43,711 nt of DNA, from positions 1 to 43,711 of the forward strand of contig BBZU01000021.1 of NCBI GenBank assembly GCA_001304995.1. Direction: 5' to 3'. The first letter of the stretch is position 1, and every line of letters starts with the position of its first letter. Positions 24,554 through 41,346 of this stretch are shown here, piece after piece. This stretch comes from Clostridia bacterium UC5.1-1D10. GTDB taxonomy: Bacteria > Bacillota > Clostridia > Lachnospirales > Anaerotignaceae. Under the pieces are notes generated by a model. It ran no database searches. It had not been told where the DNA came from and saw only the letters and a program-made list of their open reading frames with translations. The position numbers and the translations under genes were made by a program.

Positions 24554-25170
24554 GTATTTGCGAAGATTTCGTCCATGCGGGGCAGGTCATAGTCTAAGAG
24601 CCAGTTATGGCAGTCCTCATAAAAAGGAGAAAGAAGGGCTTTGTCTGCCGCCACCAAGTCCATACCTCTGTCATCATAGAGATGGAGAAGGAAAGGCGTC
24701 TGGGTATTGAAAAAGAAAACGGCGGAGGAAAGCTCCAGAAATCCGGCGAAATCTGTTTTCAGGATACCATCTAACAGAGCGGCGTTTTTGGGCGGCGTTT
24801 CTTCCATATCCCAGAAAAAGAAGATACGGGTAAAAGGTTCGTCGTCACGGTCTACGGTTTCCTGTTCATAGACCTCCGCAGGTTCCGGCAGACGGGCAAG
24901 TTTGCAGAAGCGGTCAAGAAGATCGTTGATGTCAGAATCCATATCTGGTGTACGGTAGAGTACCCAAAGAAGGGTATCTAAGGCGGGCGCTTTTTCATAA
25001 AGAAAAGAGGTGCGCCAGTATGCCATACGGAAATAACGGGGATCATTGACAGGAATGTCCTCGGGACCGATTTCGAAGCGGAGGGACAGGGGACTTTCGT
25101 AAAATATAGGTAATTGCAGACGTTCATTGCCCAGTGCCTGCAATGTGGACAGGGTTCGTTCTAATAACAT
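24532..25170 (-). CDS. DUF3885-like protein of unknown function
   Basis: This 212-residue soluble protein resembles DUF3885 proteins, especially the C-terminal LHLYDDRGMDLVAADKALL and the aromatic CHNWLLDYDLPRMDEIF end. No catalytic motif is evident. The start at 25170 is chosen because AAGGAG lies at the right distance. Longer readings add a stretch that looks non-coding. A minus-strand extended -10 (TGC-TATACT, 25208-25200) lies about 30 bases upstream, so the gene is probably transcribed alone. Confidence 0.7.
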   Translation of the reverse strand: MLLERTLSTLQALGNERLQLPIFYESPLSLRFEIGPEDIPVNDPRYFRMAYWRTSFLYEKAPALDTLLWVLYRTPDMDSDINDLLDRFCKLARLPEPAEVYEQETVDRDDEPFTRIFFFWDMEETPPKNAALLDGILKTDFAGFLELSSAVFFFNTQTPFLLHLYDDRGMDLVAADKALLSPFYEDCHNWLLDYDLPRMDEIFANTKGTESL

Positions 25171-25199
25171 AGGAGACTCCTTTTGTGACATTTTGCAAT

Positions 25200-25208
25200 A
25201 GTATAGCA
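25200..25208 (-). promoter_or_regulatory. Extended -10 element of the DUF3885-like gene
   Basis: On the minus strand TGC directly precedes TATACT. No good -35 is visible. Confidence 0.4.
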
Positions 25209-25288
25209 GAAAATGGGAAAGAAAAAAGAGAATGGAAACGAGATAACTTGGAACAGAAGAAAATATGCCAAATAAAATTTCGTAAAAA

Positions 25289-25331
25289 GAAGAAAGCTGG
25301 AATCTTTTTATAAAGATTCCAGCTTTCTTTG
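25289..25331 (-). terminator. Terminator of the EamA transporter gene
   Basis: AAGAAAGCTGGAATCTTT pairs perfectly with AAAGATTCCAGCTTTCTT, 18 bp, with a T-rich tract beyond it on the minus strand. Confidence 0.85.
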
Positions 25332-25354
25332 TTTTCTGATGAAGAAATATGTGT

Positions 25355-26215
25355 TTATGCCTTTTCTGTTCGGGTGGTACGCAGGAACATGGCAATGGCT
25401 GTGCCGCAGATGATGGCATAGCCCACCCAACTGAGCCAGTCAGGAATTTGTCCGAATACGATGAAGCCCAGAAGCGCTGAGAAGGGAATCTGGAAATAGT
25501 CGAAAACGGAAATTTCCCTTGCGGGTGCGTAGCAGTAAGCGGCAGTGATGGTGAACTGACCGCCGGCGGCAGAAAGACCTGCCAGAAGAAGTGTGCCCAG
25601 CTGCACCCAAGTCATAGGGTGGAAATCGAAAATCAGGAAGGGCAGCAGCACCACGCAGGAGAATGCCGAGAAGAAGAACACGATAAATGGCCCGGCAATG
25701 CCTTGTTGTCCCAAAGAACGGACATAGGTATAAGCAAGACCTGCGCCAAGACCGCCCATAAGCCCGATGAGGGCAGGGATGAGATTCATATTGCCTGTGG
25801 GTTTGACAATGAACAGAACACCGATGAAAGCGGTGATGATGGACAATGTCTGGAAGCGGTTAGGCTTTTCTTTTAGCAGGAAGATGGCAAAGATCACTGC
25901 GAAGAAGGGTGACATCTTATTGAGCATGGAGGCATCTGCCAGCACCAGATGGTCTACGGCGTAGAAGTTACAAAGGACACCGACAGTGCCGAAGAACGCA
26001 CGCCAGAACAAATGGCGTTTTGCTTTGGGGGTAAAAGTTACCTTCGGGCGTTCCCGATACAAAATCACAGCGGCAAAGATCAGTGCCACAAAATTACGGA
26101 AAAAACTTTTCTGCATAGAAGGCAGGTCGCCGGAAAGCCGCACAAACAGATTCATCAAAGCGAAAAAGAAGGATGATACGGTGATGCACAAAATCCCCTT
26201 TTGTTTTTGTGTCAT
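25355..26215 (-). CDS. EamA-family (DMT) transporter
   Basis: This 286-residue protein has about ten membrane helices arranged as two EamA halves (about 1-140 and 150-280), the standard build of drug/metabolite transporters. The first half carries MNLFVRLSG and FRNFVAL. The second starts after the PTGNMNLIPALIGL loop. The substrate cannot be read from the sequence. Relatives export amino acids, purines or other metabolites. AAAGGAG fixes the start at 26215. A TATAAT on the minus strand at 26257-26252 may be its -10 box. Confidence 0.87.
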   Translation of the reverse strand: MTQKQKGILCITVSSFFFALMNLFVRLSGDLPSMQKSFFRNFVALIFAAVILYRERPKVTFTPKAKRHLFWRAFFGTVGVLCNFYAVDHLVLADASMLNKMSPFFAVIFAIFLLKEKPNRFQTLSIITAFIGVLFIVKPTGNMNLIPALIGLMGGLGAGLAYTYVRSLGQQGIAGPFIVFFFSAFSCVVLLPFLIFDFHPMTWVQLGTLLLAGLSAAGGQFTITAAYCYAPAREISVFDYFQIPFSALLGFIVFGQIPDWLSWVGYAIICGTAIAMFLRTTRTEKA

Positions 26216-26299
26216 AAAAAAACTCCTTTCAGAAAAAATTGCACGGGGTTTATTATACGACGGTTTTTGGGGAAAGAAAAGAGAAAATGCGGTTTTTTC

Positions 26300-26342
26300 C
26301 AAAAAAAGAACAGCAAGATACCTTTCAGAGGGATACTTGCTG
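26300..26342 (-). terminator. Terminator of queH
   Basis: CAGCAAG and CTTGCTG pair around an imperfect inner stem, with a T-run following on the minus strand. Confidence 0.6.
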
Positions 26343-26354
26343 TCTGATTTGGTT

Positions 26355-26999
26355 TTATTCGCCGTGGATGGCTTTTCTGCGGGCTTCGGCTTCCGCTTTG
26401 GAGAAGGGACAGCCGCAGTAATCCTGACGGTAGAGATGGTACTGTTCTGACAGTTCACAGGAGCGTTTATAGCCGTTTTTCTTTTTGAAATCGGAAAAGA
26501 GATAAGGAACGCCGTAGGTTTTTGCCAGTTCTTTGCCGATGGCATTGAGCACCTGTGCGTTTTTATGGGGGCTGATGGAAAGGGTGGTGGTGAAGTAATC
26601 AAAGCCGCCAGCCTTTGCCGCTTCCGCTGTCTTTTTCAGACGCAGGGTATAGCAGTCGAAGCAGCGCTGTCCCCCTTCCGGTTCCTGTTCTCTGCCTTTT
26701 GTCATGGCGAAAAAGGTTTCCGGGTCATATTCCCCAACGATGCAGGACACTTCGCTTTCCAAAGGCATCTGGGCAATGAGTTTCTGCTGTTCCTCCGCCC
26801 GGTGGGTGAATTCCGTCGCAGGGGAGATATTGGGGTTATAGTAATATACGGTAATATCAAAGTAATGGGAGAGGTACTCCAATACATAAGAAGAGCAGGG
26901 GCCGCAGCAGCTATGAAGCAGCAGACGGGGACGGTGTCCTTCCTTTTCTATGGCCTTCAATGTGCGTTCCAGCACGATCTGATAATTCTCTTTCTGCAA
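26355..26999 (-). CDS. queH: Epoxyqueuosine reductase QueH
   Basis: This protein of about 214 residues carries the QueH (former DUF208) signature. HSCCGPC (Cys 31, 32 and 35), the RCFDCY motif near the middle and YCGCPFS near the end supply cysteines for iron-sulfur and metal binding. It performs the last step of queuosine synthesis, reducing epoxyqueuosine to queuosine in tRNA, as a substitute for QueG. A TTG start at 26999 is preferred because GAGGTG lies six bases before it. The GTG at 27008 would be inside that SD. It has its own promoter and terminator. No other queuosine gene is present in the window. Confidence 0.92.
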   Translation of the reverse strand: MQKENYQIVLERTLKAIEKEGHRPRLLLHSCCGPCSSYVLEYLSHYFDITVYYYNPNISPATEFTHRAEEQQKLIAQMPLESEVSCIVGEYDPETFFAMTKGREQEPEGGQRCFDCYTLRLKKTAEAAKAGGFDYFTTTLSISPHKNAQVLNAIGKELAKTYGVPYLFSDFKKKNGYKRSCELSEQYHLYRQDYCGCPFSKAEAEARRKAIHGE

Positions 27000-27026
27000 G
27001 ATAAACACCTCGTTTCTATCTCAAAC

Positions 27027-27055
27027 AGTGTAACAGGTAGGAAAGAAAATGTAAA
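27027..27055 (-). promoter_or_regulatory. Promoter of queH
   Basis: On the minus strand TTTACA (27055-27050) and TACACT (27032-27027) are separated by 17 bases. Confidence 0.6.
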
Positions 27056-27303
27056 GAAGTGCGATGTATGAAAAAAAGAACAAAAATAGTTCACAAAATT
27101 GCGATTTTTTGAGATGGTGAAATCAAAAAACAGTCATGAAATTTTAACAGAATTTTAGCGGTGTTTTATACAAAATGTCACTTGCACCTAAAATGCAATG
27201 GGAAAGAATGGAGAAAAGTGGGAAAGGGGTTGTGCAAATGGGGAGAAGGGAAAAAGCAATAAAAAAAAGGCGGGAAACCGCCGGAAATTCAAGGGAAAAG
27301 GGC
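27056..27303. other. Gene-free stretch between divergent queH and rpoB promoters
   Basis: This A-rich sequence shows no plausible gene, RNA or repeat. Short open frames here lack SD sequences and coding character. Confidence 0.5.
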
Positions 27304-27332
27304 TTGACAGCCAGTTTTAGATGTGGTAAAAT
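27304..27332 (+). promoter_or_regulatory. Promoter of rpoBC
   Basis: Perfect TTGACA (27304-27309), a 17-base spacer and TAAAAT (27327-27332). Confidence 0.8.
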
Positions 27333-27779
27333 ATCTCACACATTGGCAAACAAGCACACATATCCATGATTTATGGTCAGTATAGCATAGGGAAATGCAA
27401 AATTCAACATTTTTTTGCAGAACCCGGCAGGAACCTTGAAATACAGGGGATTTCTGACACATAAGGATTGCGCTTTGTTTGGAATCATTGGCTTTTAATA
27501 TGGTGAACGGGAGGCTGTATGGCAAACTGTTCAAAAGTTGCATTAGAATTTCTTAGATAAAAGAGGCTTTTGTCACGACCACTGATCAAAGGTGGTGCAG
27601 GCAAAGGTCTAGCTTTGTTTGGGCAATTCTAAATTTTTGCGCAAAAGCAGAAAATTTCTGCAAAAAAGCAGCTGCCATGGACGCCTGATAGAGAGAAACG
27701 GCAGGTCGTTTTTTCTGTATCAAGTGTCCGTAGGGCAGTGGTAATGTCGGTGTGATAGATAAATTCGAGAGGTGACAAG
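27333..27779 (+). other. Long 5' leader of rpoB
   Basis: About 440 transcribed bases separate the promoter from the rpoB start and hold no credible gene. Local stems are visible: ACCAC/GGTGGT near 27578-27597, GCAGAAA/TTTCTGC near 27645-27662, and CTGCC/GGCAG bracketing 27671-27706, followed by GTCGTTTTTTC. The last is terminator-like and could act as an attenuator. No known RNA family was recognised. Confidence 0.5.
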
Positions 27780-35304
<7,525 letters not shown>

Positions 35305-35322
35305 GATGGCGTATAGAAAATG

Positions 35323-35365
35323 AAAAAAATGGATACAATCCCCAAAGGGTTGTATCCATTTTTTT
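35323..35365 (+). terminator. Terminator after rpoC
   Basis: AAATGGATACAATC-cccaaag-GGTTGTATCCATTT with flanking A- and T-runs. The bases from here to the next promoter (35366-35507) show no gene. Confidence 0.9.
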
Positions 35366-35507
35366 GCGTTAGCAGCGTAAAGTGCCGGAAACAAAGGCTT
35401 TCGGGGATTTTGTCGGTGAAATGCGGTGTTTTACAGAGATTTTTTGTATACAAAGCCGAAAAGGGTAAAATCTGCGTAAAATCAAGGGTTTTCAGGGGAA
35501 AAGGGTA

Positions 35508-35536
35508 TTGACTTTTGATTTTTGGGGTGATAAAAT
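35508..35536 (+). promoter_or_regulatory. Promoter of rpsL-rpsG-fusA
   Basis: TTGACT (35508-35513), a 17-base spacer and TAAAAT (35531-35536). A leader of about 105 bases follows. Confidence 0.8.
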
Positions 35537-35650
35537 TTTCTAGTGTCTGCGGGCTGGAAGTTTTCTAAGCGGCTTCTAAGACGCGACATCAAGCATACTG
35601 AAATAATGCAAGAGCAGAACGTATGAGATTCTATAAGGAGGTGCATTTTA

Positions 35651-36073
35651 ATGCCAACGTTTAACCAGTTAGTAAGAAAAGGCAGACAGACTGTTGAGAA
35701 AAAATCCACAGCACCCGCTTTGCAGAAAGGCCTGAACTCTCTGCAGAAGAAAGCAACTGATGTTTCTTCTCCTCAGAAACGCGGTGTTTGCACAGCAGTA
35801 AAAACTTCTACACCTAAAAAACCTAACTCCGCTTTGAGAAAGATCGCCAGAGTTCGTCTTTCCAACGGGATTGAAGTAACAGCTTACATCCCCGGTGAAG
35901 GCCACAACCTGCAGGAACACTCCGTTGTTCTGATCAGAGGCGGTAGAGTAAAAGACCTTCCTGGTGTTCGTTATCACATCATCAGAGGTACACTGGATAC
36001 AGCAGGTGTTGCTAACAGAATGCAGGCGCGTTCCAAATACGGCGCTAAACGCCCTAAAGCATCCAAGAAGTAA
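35651..36073 (+). CDS. rpsL: 30S ribosomal protein S12
   Basis: This 140-residue decoding-centre protein has the invariant segments [15 protein letters not shown] (lysines near position 43-44) and [14 protein letters not shown]. Both carry the residues linked to streptomycin sensitivity rather than resistance. The N-terminal extension binds 16S rRNA. ATAAGGAGGTG precedes the start. It opens the str operon. Confidence 0.97.
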   Translation: MPTFNQLVRKGRQTVEKKSTAPALQKGLNSLQKKATDVSSPQKRGVCTAVKTSTPKKPNSALRKIARVRLSNGIEVTAYIPGEGHNLQEHSVVLIRGGRVKDLPGVRYHIIRGTLDTAGVANRMQARSKYGAKRPKASKK

Positions 36074-36096
36074 TTCAATCATCGTAAAAAGAAGAA

Positions 36097-36190
36097 ATGC
36101 CTTATACCAATCAATACAATCTGCGATTGCTTAGAAGGACGGATATAAGTTGAGAGATAAGGCATGAAAACACAGGCGAAAAGTCCTGTG
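36097..36190 (+). promoter_or_regulatory. Structured S12-S7 intercistronic RNA
   Basis: ATGCCTTAT (36097-36105) can pair perfectly with ATAAGGCAT (36157-36165), closing a 50-base loop. A second hairpin CACAGG-N7-CCTGTG follows (36171-36190). In E. coli S7 binds the rpsL-rpsG spacer to control the operon. A similar role is plausible here but is not shown. Confidence 0.5.
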
Positions 36191-36231
36191 AAGTACCGAG
36201 AATATCATTATTCATTAAGGAGGGAAGAATC

Positions 36232-36702
36232 GTGCCAAGAAAAGGACATGTTGCAAAAAGAGAGGTTTTAGCAGACCCTATTTACAACAGCAAGCTGGTT
36301 ACAAAGCTGATCAACAGCATTATGCTGGACGGCAAGAAAGGTGTTGCTGAAAAAATCGTTTATGGTGCATTCGACAAAGTAGCAGAAAAAACAGGTAAAG
36401 AACCCCTGGAAGCATTTGAAGAAGCACTGGGCAATATCATGCCCGTACTGGAAGTTAAAGCTCGCCGTGTAGGTGGTGCTACTTACCAGGTTCCCATGGA
36501 AATCAGACCTGAAAGAAGACAGACTCTGGGTCTGAGATGGCTGACAGTTTACTCTAGAAAACGTGGCGAAAAAACTATGGTAGATCGTCTGGCAGCTGAA
36601 ATCATGGACGCGCTGAACAATGCTGGCGGCGCTTGCAAGAAAAAAGACGAAACACACAAAATGGCAGAAGCAAACAAAGCTTTCTCTCATTTCAAATGGT
36701 AA
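36232..36702 (+). CDS. rpsG: 30S ribosomal protein S7
   Basis: This 156-residue primary 16S-binding protein of the small-subunit head starts with GTG at 36232 behind AAGGAGGG and shows the family motifs [27 protein letters not shown] and GLRWL. It assembles the 3' major domain and touches the E-site tRNA. The neighbouring spacer to rpsL is structured, while that to fusA carries a large hairpin. Confidence 0.97.
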   Translation: MPRKGHVAKREVLADPIYNSKLVTKLINSIMLDGKKGVAEKIVYGAFDKVAEKTGKEPLEAFEEALGNIMPVLEVKARRVGGATYQVPMEIRPERRQTLGLRWLTVYSRKRGEKTMVDRLAAEIMDALNNAGGACKKKDETHKMAEANKAFSHFKW

Positions 36703-36729
36703 TTTTAAACTAAGAAACTTATGGATCAA

Positions 36730-36773
36730 GGCAAGCCCGAAAAGACTGATTGACAGTTTTTTCGGGTATTGCC
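36730..36773 (+). other. Large hairpin between rpsG and fusA
   Basis: GGCAA-g-CCCGAAAAgACTG pairs with CAGTtTTTTCGGG-ta-TTGCC. It lacks a T-tract and ends about 20 bases before the fusA SD. It may act as a processing or translational control element rather than a terminator. Confidence 0.5.
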
Positions 36774-36805
36774 CGATTTTAGTATGACACGAAGGAGGAG
36801 TAAGC

Positions 36806-38887
36806 GTGGCAAACAGAGCGTTCCCGCTGGCCAAAACCAGAAATATTGGTATCATGGCACACATCGACGCAGGTAAGACAACACTTACAGAGCGTATTCT
36901 GTTCTACACAGGCCGTAACTACAAAATCGGTGATACCCACGAAGGTACAGCAACCATGGACTGGATGGAACAGGAACAGGAAAGAGGTATCACAATTACT
37001 TCCGCAGCGACAACTTGTCAGTGGAATGAAAACAGAATCAACATCATTGACACACCAGGTCACGTTGACTTCACAGTAGAAGTTGAACGTTCCCTGCGTG
37101 TACTGGACGGTGCCGTTTGCGTATTCTGCGCAAAAGGCGGTGTAGAACCTCAGTCCGAAACTGTATGGCGTCAGGCTGACAACTACAACGTACCCAGAAT
37201 GGCATTTGTTAACAAAATGGACATCATGGGTGCAAACTTCTATAATGTACTGCAGATGATGGTAGACAGACTGGGTTGCACACCTGTTGCTGTTACTCTG
37301 CCTATCGGTGCAGAAAGCGATTTCGTTGGTATCATCGACCTGATGAAAATGAAAGCCCTGATCTACGAAGATGATCTGGGTAAAGAAATCGATGAAGAAG
37401 ACATTCCTGCAGACTACCTGGAAAAAGCTGAAGAATACAGAGCAAAAATGGTAGAAGCTATCTGTGAAACAGATGAAGAACTGATGGAAAAATTCTTCGG
37501 CGAAGAAGAAATCACAGAAGAAGAACTGAAAGCAGCGCTGCGTAAAGCATGCATCAACTGCGAACTGGTTCCCGTATTCTGCGGTTCCGCTTACAGAAAC
37601 AAAGGCGTTCAGAAACTGCTGGACGGCGTTATCGAATATATGCCTGCTCCCATCGATATCCCTGCTATCAAAGGTATCGATCCCGAAACAGAAGAAGAAG
37701 TGGAAAGACATTCTTCCGACGAAGAACCTTTCTCCGCTCTGGCATTCAAGATCATGAATGACCCCTTCGTTGGGAAACTGGCATTCTTCCGTGTGTACTC
37801 CGGTACACTGGATGCAGGTTCTTACGTTTACAACTCTACAAAGGGTAAAAAAGAACGTGTAGGCCGTATCCTGCAGATGCACGCAAACCACAGAGAAGAA
37901 ATCGACAAGGTTTACTCCGGTGATATTGCGGCTGCAGTAGGTTTCAAACTGACAACAACAGGTGACACAATCTGTGATGAAGATCACGAAGTAATTCTGG
38001 AATCCATGGTATTCCCTGAACCCGTTATCTCCGTTGCAATTGAACCTAAAACAAAAGCAGGTAGAGACAAAATGGGTATCGCTCTGGCAAAACTGGCAGA
38101 AGAAGATCCCACATTCAAAACATACACAGACTCCGAAACCGGCGACACAATCATCTCCGGTATGGGTGAACTGCACCTGGAAATCATCGTTGACCGTCTG
38201 CTGAGAGAATTCAAAGTAGAAGCTAACGTTGGTGCTCCTCAGGTTGCTTACAAAGAAACATTCCGTAAAGCTGTTGACGTTGAAGGTAAATTCGTTCGTC
38301 AGTCTGGTGGTAAAGGTCAGTATGGTCACTGTAAAGTGAAATTTGCACCTATCCCCACAGATGCAGAACACAACTACGAATTCATCAACAGCACCGTTGG
38401 TGGTTCTATTCCTAAGGAATATATCCCCGCTATCGACAAAGGTATTCAGCAGGCTATGCAGAGCGGTATCCTGGGCGGTTATCCCGTACTGGGCGTAAGA
38501 GCAGAAGTTTACGATGGTTCCTACCATGAAGTCGACTCCTCTGAAACCGCGTTCATGGTTGCTGGTTCCATGGCTTTCAAAGAAGCTATGAGAAAAGGTG
38601 ACGCTGTACTGCTGGAACCCATCATGAAAGTTACTGTAACAGTACCCGAAGAATACATGGGCGACGTTATCGGTGACATCAACTCCCGTCGTGGCCGTAT
38701 CGAAGGTATGGAAGCTAGAAACGGTGTACAGGTAATTCACTCCTTCGTACCTCTGGCTGAAATGTTCGGTTACTCCACAGACCTGCGTTCCAGATCTCAG
38801 GGCCGTGGTAACTACGTAATGGAAGTAGACCACTACGAACCCTGCCCGAAATCCGTTCAGGAAAAAGTTCTGGAAGGCAGAAAATAA
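36806..38887 (+). CDS. fusA: Elongation factor G
   Basis: This 693-residue GTPase moves tRNAs and mRNA during translocation. The G1 motif AHIDAGKTT (about 18-26), DTPGHVDF (G3) and NKMD (G4) are intact. Domains II to V follow, ending in the conserved [21 protein letters not shown] region. The GTG start at 36806 lies behind GAAGGAGGAG. The length is typical. It is in the str operon after rpsG. Confidence 0.97.
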   Translation: MANRAFPLAKTRNIGIMAHIDAGKTTLTERILFYTGRNYKIGDTHEGTATMDWMEQEQERGITITSAATTCQWNENRINIIDTPGHVDFTVEVERSLRVLDGAVCVFCAKGGVEPQSETVWRQADNYNVPRMAFVNKMDIMGANFYNVLQMMVDRLGCTPVAVTLPIGAESDFVGIIDLMKMKALIYEDDLGKEIDEEDIPADYLEKAEEYRAKMVEAICETDEELMEKFFGEEEITEEELKAALRKACINCELVPVFCGSAYRNKGVQKLLDGVIEYMPAPIDIPAIKGIDPETEEEVERHSSDEEPFSALAFKIMNDPFVGKLAFFRVYSGTLDAGSYVYNSTKGKKERVGRILQMHANHREEIDKVYSGDIAAAVGFKLTTTGDTICDEDHEVILESMVFPEPVISVAIEPKTKAGRDKMGIALAKLAEEDPTFKTYTDSETGDTIISGMGELHLEIIVDRLLREFKVEANVGAPQVAYKETFRKAVDVEGKFVRQSGGKGQYGHCKVKFAPIPTDAEHNYEFINSTVGGSIPKEYIPAIDKGIQQAMQSGILGGYPVLGVRAEVYDGSYHEVDSSETAFMVAGSMAFKEAMRKGDAVLLEPIMKVTVTVPEEYMGDVIGDINSRRGRIEGMEARNGVQVIHSFVPLAEMFGYSTDLRSRSQGRGNYVMEVDHYEPCPKSVQEKVLEGRK

Positions 38888-38920
38888 TTGCAAAATCCGG
38901 AATATAATTGTATTTTGGGC

Positions 38921-38949
38921 TTGCAAAAACTGCGGAAGTTTAATATAAT
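38921..38949 (+). promoter_or_regulatory. Promoter of tuf
   Basis: TTGCAA (38921-38926), a 17-base spacer and perfect TATAAT (38944-38949) give tuf its own start in addition to read-through from fusA. Confidence 0.8.
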
Positions 38950-39026
38950 TAAGGACGATAGGTACATTTATGCGATAATGTATGAATCTATTTGCCTTAG
39001 TAAATTTTAAAGGAGGATATTTAAAA

Positions 39027-40220
39027 ATGGCAAAAGCAAAATTTGAAAGAACCAAACCTCATATGAATATTGGTACTATCGGTCACGTTGACCATGGTAA
39101 AACAACTCTGACTGCAGCTATCACAAAAACACTGCATGAAAGATATCAGATCGGTGAAGCAGTTGCTTTCGAAAACATCGACAAAGCTCCCGAAGAAAGA
39201 GAACGTGGTATCACAATCTCCACAGCTCACGTTGAATATGAAACACCTGTAAGACACTACGCACACGTTGACTGCCCTGGCCACGCTGACTATGTTAAAA
39301 ACATGATCACAGGTGCTGCTCAGATGGACGGCGCTATCCTGGTAGTAGCTGCAACAGACGGCCCTATGGCTCAGACAAGAGAACACATCCTGCTGTCCCG
39401 TCAGGTAGGCGTTCCTTACATTGTTGTATTCATGAACAAATGCGATATGGTTGAAGACGAAGAACTGCTGGATCTGGTTGAAATGGAAATCAGAGAACTG
39501 CTGAGCGAATATGAATTCCCCGGTGATGATATCCCCATCATCAGAGGTTCCGCATTCCAGGCTCTGCAGGATCCTGCTGGCCCTTGGGGCGACAAGATTC
39601 TGGAACTGTTCAACGCTATCGAAGAATACATTCCCGAACCCGAACGTGACACAGACAAACCTTTCCTGATGCCCGTCGAAGACGTATTCTCCATCACAGG
39701 TCGTGGTACAGTTGCTACTGGTAGAGTAGAAAGCGGCATTGTTAAAGTACAGGACGAAGTTGAAATCGTTGGTCTGACAGACGAAATCAGAAAAGTAGTT
39801 GTAACTGGCGTAGAAATGTTCAGAAAACTGCTGGATCAGGCTGAAGCTGGTGACAATATCGGTGTTCTGCTGCGTGGTGTTCAGAGAAACGAAATCGAAA
39901 GAGGTCAGGTTCTGGCTAAACCCGGTTCCATCACACCTCATACAAAATTCAAAGCACAGGTTTACGTTCTGAGCAAAGAAGAAGGTGGCCGTCATACACC
40001 TTTCTTCAACAATTACAGACCTCAGTTCTACTTCAGAACAACAGACGTTACAGGCGTTATCTCTCTGCCCGAAGGTACAGAAATGTGCATGCCTGGCGAC
40101 AACGTTGAAATGACAATCGAACTGATCACACCCGTTGCTATGAACCAGGGTCTGCGTTTCGCTATCCGTGAAGGTGGTAGAACAGTAGGCGCAGGTTCCG
40201 TAGTAGAAGTTATCGAATAA
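39027..40220 (+). CDS. tuf: Elongation factor Tu
   Basis: This 397-residue GTPase delivers aminoacyl-tRNA to the ribosome. GHVDHGKT (about 19-26), DCPGHADY and NKCDM motifs are present, and the barrel domains II and III are complete to the end. AAAGGAGG precedes ATG 39027. An upstream in-frame Met would add 15 foreign residues. A strong terminator ends the block of translation genes. The codon set is extremely biased, in line with very high expression. Confidence 0.98.
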   Translation: MAKAKFERTKPHMNIGTIGHVDHGKTTLTAAITKTLHERYQIGEAVAFENIDKAPEERERGITISTAHVEYETPVRHYAHVDCPGHADYVKNMITGAAQMDGAILVVAATDGPMAQTREHILLSRQVGVPYIVVFMNKCDMVEDEELLDLVEMEIRELLSEYEFPGDDIPIIRGSAFQALQDPAGPWGDKILELFNAIEEYIPEPERDTDKPFLMPVEDVFSITGRGTVATGRVESGIVKVQDEVEIVGLTDEIRKVVVTGVEMFRKLLDQAEAGDNIGVLLRGVQRNEIERGQVLAKPGSITPHTKFKAQVYVLSKEEGGRHTPFFNNYRPQFYFRTTDVTGVISLPEGTEMCMPGDNVEMTIELITPVAMNQGLRFAIREGGRTVGAGSVVEVIE

Positions 40221-40242
40221 TTTCAACTCATACGGTAAATGC

Positions 40243-40275
40243 AAAAGGAGTATCCTTAGGGATACTCCTTTTTTA
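40243..40275 (+). terminator. Terminator after tuf
   Basis: AAAAGGAGTATCC-ttag-GGATACTCCTTTT followed by T-run. Confidence 0.92.
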
Positions 40276-41162
40276 TATTTTGATTATAGTATTGGCATGG
40301 AGAAAGCATTGTATGAAATAGGGTTAGAAATATGGAACAGCTGGATTAAAGCTTCAATTTATTAGGACAGAATGTTTCTGGGGCGAATCGTTTTGAAACG
40401 TCTGTTTTTTTATTGGAAAGGAATTTGGCTGCGGTTTCAGTTGAAAATCTCTTGCAAAGTATGAAACTACTTTTATATAGAAGGAAAAGCCGCAACAGGA
40501 AATGAAAGGAATGCCAAAAAGAAATATTTCCAGTTTCGGAAGAATAAACAAAAAACAGAAAACGTGACAGGAGGATATTTAGCGTAAATTTTCACAAAAA
40601 TATGGTGGTGTGAAAAAATGTGATAAGTACGGTTCATGGCAGGGGAGAAGGCCTTTGGGGGAGGGGGAAAAGGGATATTTTTTTATCTAAAAAAAGGTAA
40701 AAAGGTTGAAAGAATGGGAAAAGCAGGAAAATGTCAGGTACATTCATTATGAAAAGTATACAATGCTTGTATGACAACAAAGGGGCAAAAACGGCATCCT
40801 AAGTGGTGAGGATATTGACAGAGAAAAGACAATAGTGTAAAGTATGGTTAAGCAAAAAGACAAGGAACACACAAAATCAGCAGGCAGTGTGTTATTTTTT
40901 CGGCAGTATATTTCGCATACAAAGTATCGAGAAAAACAAAGGTTTCCTTGCCATTCACAGATCCATGGAACGGACATTTTCCGAAGAAATCGAGAAGCGA
41001 TCGTGGCTGAAGGCAGGAGAATTTGGGTAAGAGAGGCGAAAGAATGATGCCGGAAGAACCATGGATTTTTGTTGGTTTTTTTGTGGCGAAAAGACAGTTA
41101 GGACTGTCGGTATTACCATAAATTGTGACCGTTTTTTATCTAATATTTAATCGACAAAGATG
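40276..41162. other. Gene-free region between tuf and the acyl-CoA dehydrogenase
   Basis: Almost 900 bases hold no convincing gene. Open frames of 60-76 codons lack SD sequences and family resemblance. An orphan AGGAGGATAT at 40570-40579 is followed by no usable frame. A lone promoter-like pair lies at 40815-40843. The stretch could carry a small RNA or gene remnants. Confidence 0.5.
40815..40843 (+). promoter_or_regulatory. Orphan promoter-like sequence
   Basis: TTGACA (40815-40820), a 17-base spacer and TAAAGT (40838-40843). No gene follows for about 500 bases. It might start a small RNA or a long transcript into the next operon. Confidence 0.4.
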
Positions 41163-41192
41163 TTGACAATTTTTAGACAAAAATGGTATAGT
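41163..41192 (+). promoter_or_regulatory. Promoter of the acyl-CoA dehydrogenase/ETF operon
   Basis: TTGACA (41163-41168), an 18-base spacer and TATAGT (41187-41192). Confidence 0.75.
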
Positions 41193-41283
41193 TCTTTTAG
41201 AAGCGCACAAATGCTTTTCTGTTGAAATGCAAAAAAGCAAAAGTGAACTTCATGACGGCAGCGTCGGATGTAGGTTGTTTTTA

Positions 41284-41316
41284 TAAAGCGACCGGGGCGC
41301 AAGGACGGTTGCTTTA
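41284..41316 (+). other. Leader hairpin upstream of the dehydrogenase
   Basis: TAAAGCGACCG pairs with CGGTTGCTTTA over 11 bp (one G-T), followed by AATTTTATT. It could be a weak attenuator or a stabilising 5' structure. Confidence 0.5.
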
Positions 41317-41346
41317 AATTTTATTAAAAAATAGGAGGAATATTAA

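Noticed and set aside
40354-41047. Short open frames of 65-76 codons in the tuf-downstream region
   Set aside because: They have no SD, no family resemblance and an odd residue composition. The 40844 frame begins right at its -10 box.
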